Origin: Nitrospirales bacterium
Lineage (GTDB): Bacteria > Nitrospirota > Nitrospiria > Nitrospirales > UBA8639
Direction: 5' to 3'
Assembly (NCBI GenBank): GCA_013817135.1
Contig: JACDDF010000210.1
Span: 1-5,210, forward strand
DNA: 5,210 nucleotides
Shown one piece after another: positions 1 to 5,210 of the stretch (position 1 is its first letter; each line of letters opens with the position of its first letter). Position numbers and translations under genes: made by a program. The notes below the pieces were generated by a model. That model ran no database searches. It was not told where the DNA came from and worked only from the letters and a program-made list of their open reading frames with translations.

Positions 1-78
1 GCATTGATTATCAGTGGAGGAATGCTCATCTGGACCGGAATCAAACCGTCAAAACCAAAGGGAAAAATCCCTACCTAG
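1..78 (+). CDS. C-terminal end of a probable membrane protein (partial)
   Basis: Frame 1 is open from the window edge to a TAG at 76-78 and gives 25 residues. They begin with a hydrophobic stretch, ALIISGGMLIWTGI, and end in a short basic tail, KPSKPKGKIPT. A Gly-rich hydrophobic segment followed by a positive, cytoplasm-type tail is what the last transmembrane helix of a small transporter looks like; the spacing of A, L, I and G recalls the final helix of EamA/DMT permeases. That family assignment is a guess from 25 residues. The alternative is frame 3, which is also open from the edge to a TGA at 162-164 but reads as a hydrophilic, unremarkable peptide. I prefer frame 1 for its membrane-helix pattern. 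The gene's body lies upstream of the window. Confidence 0.5.
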   Translation, partial: ALIISGGMLIWTGIKPSKPKGKIPT

Positions 79-225
79 AATACGCCTTTGGGCCAAACGA
101 AAACGTCTCGCCCAGAAGCCTCACCGGAAAGCCAGGCCTCCAAAAAAGTCGCCTCGAAAAGTGAAAGCCATAGACGCGATACTCCAGAACCCTGGGGTGG
201 CATTGAGGCGCTTCTCGACAAATCT

Positions 226-231
226 AAAAGG
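226..231 (+). promoter_or_regulatory. Shine-Dalgarno-like site for the CPDase-type gene
   Basis: AAAAGG lies 4 bases before the GTG at 236-238. The spacing is slightly short, but this is the only purine-rich site that precedes an in-frame start close to the conserved domain. The frame has no ATG upstream, and the other in-frame GTG codons at 161 and 197 lack an AGG-type site. It is therefore the main reason for placing the start at 236. Confidence 0.45.
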
Positions 232-235
232 TACC

Positions 236-748
236 GTGGCAAACACCTATCATCTCTGGCTGGCACCGACTGGTAAGGCCTATGATATTCTCATGGAGGC
301 CATTACAATTTTGAGCAGAGCGTATCACGCTCCAGTCTTCGAGCCGCATGTGACACTCTTGGGTTATCTTCCAAGCACAGAAGAGGATATATCCGTTCGA
401 TGCTTAGAACTCGGAGGATCACTTGCACCTTTTGATATTCTTCTAACCGAACCTGCCTATGGTGATCAGTACTTTCAATGTGTGTTCTTGAAGACTCAGG
501 AAACTCCAGCACTACTGAATGCGCATGAACTGGCAAGAAGACTGTTCGTCAAGGATCTCAGCCCCTATATACCCCATCTCAGCCTATTGTATGGTCATTA
601 CTCCCTTGAATTGAAAAACAACATCACGTCAACTTTATCTCAAACTTTGCGCCTCAACTTCACAGTCGATATGATCCATCTTATCCGCTCCAAAAGCGAA
701 CATCCCGTTGACTGGACCTCAATTCTGACAGTCCCCTTGAGCGGATAA
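236..748 (+). CDS. 2H phosphoesterase, cyclic phosphodiesterase (CPDase)-like
   Basis: Predicted small soluble enzyme of the 2H superfamily, 170 residues from the GTG start. It opens directly with the family's first strand (TYHLWLAP, residues 4-11). The two catalytic His-x-Thr/Ser motifs are both present and well placed: FEPHVTLLG (His38, Thr40) and YIPHLSLLYG (His114, Ser116). There is no signal peptide or membrane segment. This arrangement matches the CPDase family (yeast Cpd1, plant CPDase), which opens ADP-ribose 1'',2''-cyclic phosphate or 2',3'-cyclic nucleotides. The exact substrate in a bacterium is unknown, so only the fold and the hydrolysis or ligation chemistry on cyclic phosphate ends can be inferred. 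The same frame is open back to a GTG at 14, adding 74 residues that are very basic and contain nothing conserved that I recognise; I regard that extension as non-coding or belonging to another frame. A typical CPDase is about 180 residues, which also favours the short form. It faces the HDOD gene tail to tail. Confidence 0.8.
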   Translation: MANTYHLWLAPTGKAYDILMEAITILSRAYHAPVFEPHVTLLGYLPSTEEDISVRCLELGGSLAPFDILLTEPAYGDQYFQCVFLKTQETPALLNAHELARRLFVKDLSPYIPHLSLLYGHYSLELKNNITSTLSQTLRLNFTVDMIHLIRSKSEHPVDWTSILTVPLSG

Positions 749-831
749 ATTCGCTTTCCCTCTTAACGGTCGCGAGTGGATACCGCCTTGCGCCTCAAAA
801 CCTCCCATGGCAGATCTTCGTCATTTTCTCG

Positions 832-847
832 CAAATCTACGGATTTG
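832..847 (+). other. Stem-loop with UACG tetraloop downstream of the CPDase-like gene
   Basis: CAAATC and GATTTG form a perfect 6-bp stem around TACG. Read as + strand RNA, the loop is C(UACG)G, a member of the very stable UNCG tetraloops; in the opposite orientation the loop is CGTA, so the signal favours the + strand. It lies 83 bases after the CPDase-like stop codon. No U-tract follows (the next bases are TCCCGCC), so it is not a standard intrinsic terminator. It could mark the 3' end of the transcript as a protective hairpin, or be chance. Confidence 0.3.
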
Positions 848-938
848 TCCCGCCATCCACCTGGCATTGGAAGTCACATGCAAATACATTCGCCTAAAAC
901 TGGAGCTAAACTGATTGAATGCTGAAAGACACGAAGGG

Positions 939-956
939 AAAACCTGGGAGGACCCA
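939..956 (-). terminator. Weak candidate terminator after the HDOD gene
   Basis: On the minus strand, five bases after the HDOD stop codon, TGGG and CCCA form a 4-bp stem around TCCT, followed by GG and then TTTT. The position is right for an intrinsic terminator, but the stem is very short and the U-run is interrupted, so this is weak support. Confidence 0.2.
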
Positions 957-961
957 CGGAC

Positions 962-1921
962 TTATATGGCAGGGATGGGTTCTGCTATTTCGGGTTGAGA
1001 GAGGCCCGTTACGATTTGGATAAGATTATCCAACACTTTTTGAATGTCTTCGGGTTTACCCAAGCTGATCTGGAAAAAGCTGGACATATCAGGAATTCCA
1101 TCAGCAATTTGCTTGGCGACCTCCACCAGTCCGTCAGGTTCAATGTCCAAAAGCTCCTTTGATGATTGGATGGCCGATTGAATAGCCATCTCCGGCTGCT
1201 GGTGGCACCACATATCAGCCAAACGCCCCGACAAGGACACGCATTGAATAGTTAATCGGGAAACTTCATCGCTACTGGACGCCAAGGAGGGGTCATGACT
1301 TCCTTTGACGGATTCTCGCAATAATTCCGGCAATTCCCATGTCTCGGCCAACCATGCCCCGATCTCGCAATGGTCCGTTTTCCATCGATCCTGTTCTAAC
1401 GCCTCAAGTGCCTGATGATCCTGCGCAGCTTTTTTATAAATCAACCCATATTCCATCCCTAACGCCTCGCTCATCACCAACACGCCCAAGTCCTGCAATA
1501 ATCCCGCAAGAAAAATCTCTTCTTCGTTCGTCACCCGAACGCGTTTGGCCAATATTTTTGCGGCCAAACTCGCCAAAATACATCGATGCCAAAAATGGGT
1601 ATGATCAAACGCTCCGCCACCTTTTTTTCGTAAGTCCCGATATAACGAAAAACAAAACGCTAACGTGGCAATAGAATTCATGCCCAATAACGTCACAGCA
1701 TGGGTGACCGTCGTCACTTTATGGCGACTGCCCCCGTAAAAACTGGAATTGGCCACATTCAACAGTTTGGCGACAAAGGATGGATCTTTGCTAATGACGT
1801 CACCAATACGTTGGGCGGTAGTTCTCTCATCCCGACACAGTTGGAGGACTTGCAGAGGCAACGCGGGAATCGCCGGAAGGGTCTTGCAATTTTTTATACG
1901 CTGCAGAATCTGGGCATCCAT
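962..1921 (-). CDS. HDOD domain-containing protein
   Basis: Predicted cytoplasmic signalling protein of 319 residues. The HDOD domain runs from about residue 9 to 210. It shows the LPAIPALP opening (15-22), DPSFVAKLLNVANSSFYGG (46-64), the THAVTLLG helix (73-80), FWHRC (110-114), IFLAGLLQDLGVLVM (136-150) and HCEIGAWLAETWELPE (184-199). The HD signature is degenerate: the usual LLHDxG reads LLQDLG at 141-146, so the metal-binding His is replaced by Gln. HDOD domains are commonly non-catalytic and act in regulation, cyclic-di-GMP or motility signalling, so this protein is more likely a scaffold or regulator than a phosphohydrolase. The last ~100 residues are helical-looking, with no GGDEF, EAL or response-regulator domain. 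The ATG at 1921 is the earliest possible start because an in-frame TAA lies two codons upstream; a GAGG lies 11 bases before it, slightly far. Its partner and pathway cannot be named from the window. Confidence 0.85.
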   Translation of the reverse strand: MDAQILQRIKNCKTLPAIPALPLQVLQLCRDERTTAQRIGDVISKDPSFVAKLLNVANSSFYGGSRHKVTTVTHAVTLLGMNSIATLAFCFSLYRDLRKKGGGAFDHTHFWHRCILASLAAKILAKRVRVTNEEEIFLAGLLQDLGVLVMSEALGMEYGLIYKKAAQDHQALEALEQDRWKTDHCEIGAWLAETWELPELLRESVKGSHDPSLASSSDEVSRLTIQCVSLSGRLADMWCHQQPEMAIQSAIQSSKELLDIEPDGLVEVAKQIADGIPDMSSFFQISLGKPEDIQKVLDNLIQIVTGLSQPEIAEPIPAI

Positions 1922-2172
1922 TATTCGTTAAACCTCAGGCCTTTTATCACCATCCACCACAACAGCATTCCTTCGAAAACCAATTATCCAGACTTATCAC
2001 CGTGTAGGCTGGCCTCCATAGATCGATTGTATCGGGAGTTCTTTTCCGAATGAACACCAGGAAGTTGAAAGACAATCCGTTCCGCCATGCGACCGGAAAT
2101 CTACAAGTATTCAAAGGTTTTATCGGACAATGAGCACCTGACTTGAGGTAGAAACCAGCTTACGATGGGACC

Positions 2173-2202
2173 GGTTGCTCCCTCTTACACAAGACGGCAA
2201 CC
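2173..2202. repeat. Imperfect inverted repeat (two-part hairpin)
   Basis: GGTTGC at 2173-2178 pairs with GCAACC at 2197-2202. Inside it, TCTT and AAGA form a second 4-bp stem around ACAC, leaving an asymmetric internal loop (TCCC against CG). No T-run follows on either strand in the right place for a terminator: the T-rich stretch lies upstream of it in the minus direction. On the minus strand it would fall in the long leader of the HDOD gene. Its function is unknown and chance cannot be excluded. Confidence 0.3.
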
Positions 2203-2227
2203 CAAGAAAAAATCGGCTTGGAAGGAT

Positions 2228-2261
2228 TTAAACAAAAGGAATCGCAGGAAAATCAGCGATT
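2228..2261 (-). terminator. Candidate intrinsic terminator of the mtaB-miaB operon
   Basis: On the minus strand, about 55 bases past the miaB stop, AATCGC and GCGATT form a perfect 6-bp stem with a 10-base loop. It is followed by CC and then TTTTGTTTAAA. The order of hairpin then U-rich tract, and the place after the last gene of the operon, fit a terminator. The stem is only half GC and the loop is large, so it would be a weak one. Confidence 0.35.
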
Positions 2262-2316
2262 TAGGGAATGAGCATAGGATGAAAAATCTTGGACTACCAA
2301 AAACACAGAAAATACA

Positions 2317-3696
2317 TCAGGATCGGACATGCCCATAAAGCGTTGAAGCCGAGGCATCCTGGATAAGAACGGGTACCAAATCTCCTGGTTGACGAACTTC
2401 GTTATCCTTGGGCCAAACAACCGTCACATTGTGGTCGCTATGTCCCATCCATTGAAGGTCGGATTTTTTGGAATGCCCTTCCAACATGACCTCCACAGTA
2501 GTGCTGATGAGTTCTTTGTTTTTTGAAAGGGAAATTTCCTTTTGCAATTCGACGATCTGGTTCGTCCGATACCCCTTCACCGGTTCAGGAACATCGTCCA
2601 CAAACTTTCTGGCCGCAATAGTGTGCTTTCGTTCAGAATATTTAAATACGAACGCCGCCTGATATCCCACTTCTTGCATAAGACGATAGGTTTCCCGAAA
2701 CTCCTCATCGGTTTCTCCACAAAATCCACAAATGAGATCGGTGGTCAAGACAAGAGGGCCTTTCTTCCGAATAACCTCAACCAGCTTACGGTACTCTCTT
2801 TGAGTGTAACCCCGCCCCATGCGTTCCAGAATTCGATCATTGGCCGATTGCAGGGGCAAATGGATTGTTTTACAGATGGCGGGATGCTCCGCAACGGCTT
2901 CAAGCAGGGCTGGAGGAAAATCTTTGGGATGGGGAGACATAAACCGCACACGCTGGATTCCGGGAACATCCCCAACCGCTATTAACAACCGTGCAAAATC
3001 CCATTCACCTGAACGGTAGGAATTGACATTTTGTCCCAATAAGGTGATTTGTCGTACCCCCTGACCTACCAATTGATGGACTTCCTGAATAATCCCCTCC
3101 GGGTCTCGGGAACGTTCTCGTCCTCGCGTATACGGCACCACGCAAAAAGAGCAAAAATTATCACAACCCCGCATCACCGCAATCCATCCATTAATTCCAA
3201 CCGGCCGGTCCGGAACGATGTGGGCATAGGTTTCGTATTCAGACAGATCAACGGCCAACCCTCGTTTGCGATGCTCCAGCGCATCCATCAGAAGATCGGG
3301 CAGTCGTCGGTATCCATCTGGCCCGACCAGCACATCAATGAACGATCGCGTTTCCATCAGCTCTTGTTTCAGATTCTGAGCCATACAGCCTAATACCCCG
3401 ATGATTAAGCCTCGTTCCTGTTTTCTATTGGTATAGCGGGCTAAATGGCCATACACGCGATTATGGGCATTCTCTCGAATGGCACAGGTGTTAAACAGGA
3501 TAACATCGGCTTCATCATCATACGGAGTAAATTGAAATCCGCGTGTTTTTAACAGAGAACGAACGATTTCCGAATCATATTCATTCATCTGACACCCGAA
3601 GGTCTCCATATACACCAGATAGCTCCCTTTATCAGGCAGACAGGTCCGGGCCTTCAAACTGGTAGGGATAAGTAAAGGGGGTCCGCTCACAAACAT
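2317..3696 (-). CDS. miaB: tRNA-2-methylthio-N6-dimethylallyladenosine synthase MiaB
   Basis: Radical-SAM enzyme that adds a methylthio group to C2 of i6A37 in tRNAs reading UNN codons, giving ms2i6A. All three domains are present in 459 residues. The UPF0004 domain has its three cluster Cys in TFGCQMNEYDSE (Cys35), NTCAIRENA (Cys71) and LGCMAQ (Cys104). The radical-SAM core has CDNFCSFC (Cys178, 182, 185), then the conserved PYTRGRERSR, LLGQNVNSY and HLPLQSANDRILERMGRGYT. The TRAM RNA-binding domain occupies about 397-459. GCQMNEYDSE and the NTCAIRENA motif separate it from MtaB and RimO. One motif is unusual: the common GFPGET is GFCGET (324-329), a form also found in the mitochondrial MiaB relative CDK5RAP1. 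About 25 residues precede the usual family start. The ATG at 3696 has its AAAGG only 2 bases away, whereas the GTG two codons later has it 8 bases away and may be the real start. It follows mtaB after 7 bases, so the two are almost certainly co-transcribed. Confidence 0.95.
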   Translation of the reverse strand: MFVSGPPLLIPTSLKARTCLPDKGSYLVYMETFGCQMNEYDSEIVRSLLKTRGFQFTPYDDEADVILFNTCAIRENAHNRVYGHLARYTNRKQERGLIIGVLGCMAQNLKQELMETRSFIDVLVGPDGYRRLPDLLMDALEHRKRGLAVDLSEYETYAHIVPDRPVGINGWIAVMRGCDNFCSFCVVPYTRGRERSRDPEGIIQEVHQLVGQGVRQITLLGQNVNSYRSGEWDFARLLIAVGDVPGIQRVRFMSPHPKDFPPALLEAVAEHPAICKTIHLPLQSANDRILERMGRGYTQREYRKLVEVIRKKGPLVLTTDLICGFCGETDEEFRETYRLMQEVGYQAAFVFKYSERKHTIAARKFVDDVPEPVKGYRTNQIVELQKEISLSKNKELISTTVEVMLEGHSKKSDLQWMGHSDHNVTVVWPKDNEVRQPGDLVPVLIQDASASTLYGHVRS

Positions 3697-3698
3697 CG

Positions 3699-3704
3699 CC
3701 TTTC
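3699..3704 (-). promoter_or_regulatory. Shine-Dalgarno site of miaB, touching the mtaB stop
   Basis: GAAAGG on the minus strand shares its first base with the last base of the mtaB TAG (3704-3706). It lies 2 bases before the ATG at 3696, which is too close for normal initiation, and 8 bases before the in-frame GTG at 3690, which is ideal. It therefore argues for the GTG, giving a protein two residues shorter. The overlap with the mtaB stop suggests translational coupling. Confidence 0.5.
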
Positions 3705-5089
3705 TATGAAACGCACACGAGTGAAGGATCAGAAAACAGATCCTTTGCCGGGGGAGAAAATTCAGAGGATGGCTCCAGCAATCCCAACGTGGTACCCGAC
3801 ATCATGCCAGTTACGACAACCGGTTGAATGGTATTACGTAGCGGATGTGGAGAACGAACGGCCACACGAATATAATTATCCGTCAGCCCCGGCCAATAGC
3901 CCTCGGCTTCCGCTGCTTCAAATAACACCGAGACTCGTCGCCCTAAAAACCGCTGATAGAAAGCCATTCGCTTGTGATCGGATATTTCCCGCAATCCCCG
4001 ACTCCGCTCTTTCGTCGTTATTGGAGACACAGCATGCGGCAACTTGGTCGAGGCGGTACCGGGCCTGGGCGAGTAGCTAAACACATGCAAATACGCAAAA
4101 GGAAGATCCCGGACCACCGCTTCCGTATTCGCAAATTCTCGTGAGCCCTCCCCAGGAAACCCCACCAGCACATCCGTGCCAAAGCACAGATCTGGAATCC
4201 GCTTCAGAGCTGATTCCATGGCTTCCTGATACTCTCGCACCGAATATCGCCGATTCATGGCCTCCAATATACGATCGTCTCCGCTCTGTAAGGGCACATG
4301 TAAATACCGGCACAGCTTGGTGGAACTACTCATATAGTCCAGAAGACTCTCAGGAACTGTCGTGGGTTCAATTGAGGAAATACGGATCCGCTCCAGGCCT
4401 TTAATGGCCTCAAATCGTTGAATGAGCACCAAGAGGTCGGCAACTCCATCCCGATATTGTCCGATGTTCACCCCCGTCAGCACTAACTCACGATGCCCTC
4501 TTTCCACCAACTCCTCGGCCTCACGAACCGCATCCTCCAGAAACCGACTCCGCTCCCGGCCTCTGGCAAAAGGAATCAGGCAAAACGAACACATAAACTG
4601 ACACCCGTCCTGGATTTTCACATTTGCGCGAGTCGTGGGATAGGCTCCTACGCCTTCTATAGAAAAATTCTCAGGATCAATCCGCCCATGATGCACCAGT
4701 GGCACAGGCTGTTTTTTGAGCTGAGAAAATGGCGGAATGATCTGAGGAAGCTGCATTTTGAATTGATTGCCGACAATGAGGTCAATGTCGGCCATGCGGC
4801 GGAGCACTTCAAGGCCGGTCTGGGCATAACACCCGGTGACCGCCACAAAGGCGTGGGGGGAATGACGGAGGACCTGGCGAACGATTCGTCGGCAATCCAC
4901 CTCAGCCCCTTCCGTGACGGTACAGGTATTGATCACAAAAACATCTGTTTCCTGACCAAATGCTACCGGGAGAAACCCGCGTTGCTGAAACCCGTCTTTG
5001 AGGACGGCCGTTTCAGCCTGATTGAGTCGACACCCTAACGTATACAACGTCACACGCGGTTGGGGTTTTTGGACATTCTGAGAATTCAT
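3704..5089 (-). CDS. mtaB: tRNA (N6-L-threonylcarbamoyladenosine(37)-C2)-methylthiotransferase MtaB
   Basis: Radical-SAM enzyme that converts t6A37 to ms2t6A in tRNAs reading ANN codons. From the chosen ATG it has 461 residues. The UPF0004 domain begins at once with YTLGCRLNQAET (Cys20) and continues with NTCTVTEGAEVDCRR (Cys56) and VTGCYAQ (Cys87). The radical-SAM motif is DGCQFMCSFCLIPFARGRER (Cys163, 167, 170), followed by LTGVNIGQY, RISSIEP, YLHVPLQSGDDRILEAMNRR and GTDVLVGFPGE. A TRAM domain lies at about 382-440, then a tail of roughly 20 residues. LGCRLNQAET together with the NTCTVT motif is typical of MtaB rather than MiaB or RimO. The frame has no stop back to the window edge, with a possible GTG at 5122. 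I chose the ATG at 5089 because the conserved domain starts about 12 residues later and a promoter -10 sequence lies between the two candidates. Neither has a good Shine-Dalgarno. It is the first gene of the pair with miaB. Confidence 0.92.
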   Translation of the reverse strand: MNSQNVQKPQPRVTLYTLGCRLNQAETAVLKDGFQQRGFLPVAFGQETDVFVINTCTVTEGAEVDCRRIVRQVLRHSPHAFVAVTGCYAQTGLEVLRRMADIDLIVGNQFKMQLPQIIPPFSQLKKQPVPLVHHGRIDPENFSIEGVGAYPTTRANVKIQDGCQFMCSFCLIPFARGRERSRFLEDAVREAEELVERGHRELVLTGVNIGQYRDGVADLLVLIQRFEAIKGLERIRISSIEPTTVPESLLDYMSSSTKLCRYLHVPLQSGDDRILEAMNRRYSVREYQEAMESALKRIPDLCFGTDVLVGFPGEGSREFANTEAVVRDLPFAYLHVFSYSPRPGTASTKLPHAVSPITTKERSRGLREISDHKRMAFYQRFLGRRVSVLFEAAEAEGYWPGLTDNYIRVAVRSPHPLRNTIQPVVVTGMMSGTTLGLLEPSSEFSPPAKDLFSDPSLVCVS

Positions 5090-5098
5090 ACGCCAGGC

Positions 5099-5127
5099 AT
5101 TATAAAGAAGGTCATTCTGCACAACAA
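5099..5127 (-). promoter_or_regulatory. Candidate sigma-70 promoter of mtaB-miaB
   Basis: On the minus strand TTGTTG (5127-5122) is followed after exactly 17 bases by a perfect TATAAT (5104-5099). Transcription would begin near 5092, only a few bases before the mtaB ATG at 5089, giving a leaderless or almost leaderless mRNA, in keeping with the absence of a Shine-Dalgarno there. The -35 box matches the consensus at only three of six positions. Confidence 0.45.
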
Positions 5128-5210
5128 GGCAGCGGGGAACCAGGTTTCCATTGCCGACCGAACATGCTAATATTTTTTGAGAATCATAATGCAGTCCGGC
5201 CCATTCGGGC

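Larger units (their letters stand above)
1922..2316. other. 395-base intergenic region between miaB and the HDOD gene
   Basis: Both flanking genes are on the minus strand, so this stretch is the 3' flank of miaB and the 5' flank of the HDOD gene. I see no tRNA, no recognisable riboswitch core (I looked for the GEMM c-di-GMP type because of the HDOD neighbour) and no protein of known family. It contains two inverted repeats listed separately. It also contains a 34-codon minus-strand frame (2088 to 1984, ATG to TAA) without a ribosome binding site, which I do not call a gene. No convincing -35/-10 pair for the HDOD gene could be picked by eye; GATAAT on the minus strand near 1990 has no partner -35. 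Confidence 0.6.

Noticed and set aside
1700..2053. 117-codon + strand frame crossing the HDOD start
   Set aside because: Most of it is antisense to the well-supported HDOD gene, the rest lies in the spacer, and the protein shows no family motif.
1922..2316. c-di-GMP (GEMM) riboswitch upstream of the HDOD gene
   Set aside because: Considered because of the signalling neighbour, but the conserved core of the motif is not present on the minus strand.
2542..2985. 147-codon + strand frame
   Set aside because: It lies wholly antisense to miaB, whose motifs run without interruption there; the peptide has no recognisable domain.
3706..4080. 124-codon + strand frame
   Set aside because: Antisense to the TRAM and C-terminal part of mtaB, with no domain or ribosome binding site.
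4493..5038. 181-codon + strand frame
   Set aside because: Fully antisense to the conserved N-terminal half of mtaB; a shadow of its codon usage.
5164..5210. Possible divergent gene start (ATG at 5164 or 5193, + strand)
   Set aside because: Only 15 or fewer codons are visible, with no clear Shine-Dalgarno and only a weak -35/-10 pair (TTTCCA, 17 bases, TAATAT); not enough to call.
1..5210. A new defence or multi-gene system linking the CPDase-like enzyme with the tRNA modification genes
   Set aside because: The genes are on opposite strands, separated by the HDOD gene and two spacers, with no shared promoter or overlap. A common tRNA theme is suggestive only, with no supporting sequence evidence.

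Overview
The window is an ordinary-looking piece of bacterial chromosome with moderate GC by eye. It holds four real genes and the tail of a fifth. The gene set (a tandem pair of tRNA methylthiotransferases, an HDOD signalling protein and a CPDase-type 2H phosphoesterase) and the divergent MiaB motif GFCGET would fit a Nitrospirota or similar deep-branching Gram-negative. That placement is a low-confidence inference from recalled family features, not from a search.

Layout, left to right. Bases 1-78 (+) are the C-terminal end of a probable membrane protein. Bases 236-748 (+) encode a 170-residue 2H phosphoesterase of the cyclic-phosphodiesterase (CPDase) type; its reading frame is open from base 14, but the conserved domain and a Shine-Dalgarno-like AAAAGG both point to the GTG at 236. 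Bases 749-961 are a convergent spacer with two small hairpins. Bases 962-1921 (-) encode a stand-alone HDOD protein. Bases 1922-2316 are a 395-base spacer with inverted repeats and no convincing gene. Bases 2317-3696 (-) encode MiaB. Bases 3704-5089 (-) encode MtaB. The last ~120 bases hold a good promoter candidate for mtaB and nothing else that can be named.

Functionally the clearest unit is the mtaB-miaB pair, transcribed right to left with only 7 bases between the genes. Both enzymes carry the same three-part architecture (N-terminal UPF0004 domain with three Cys, radical-SAM core with CxxxCxxC, C-terminal TRAM domain). Between them they should perform the two known bacterial tRNA A37 methylthiolations: i6A to ms2i6A (MiaB, UNN-decoding tRNAs) and t6A to ms2t6A (MtaB, ANN-decoding tRNAs). 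The HDOD and CPDase genes are convergent with each other and there is no sequence evidence that they work with the tRNA genes. I found no mobile element, CRISPR array, tRNA or rRNA, and nothing that amounts to a new biological system. The points worth a second look are start-site and promoter placement, a eukaryote-like phosphodiesterase in a bacterium, and unexplained structure in the spacers.
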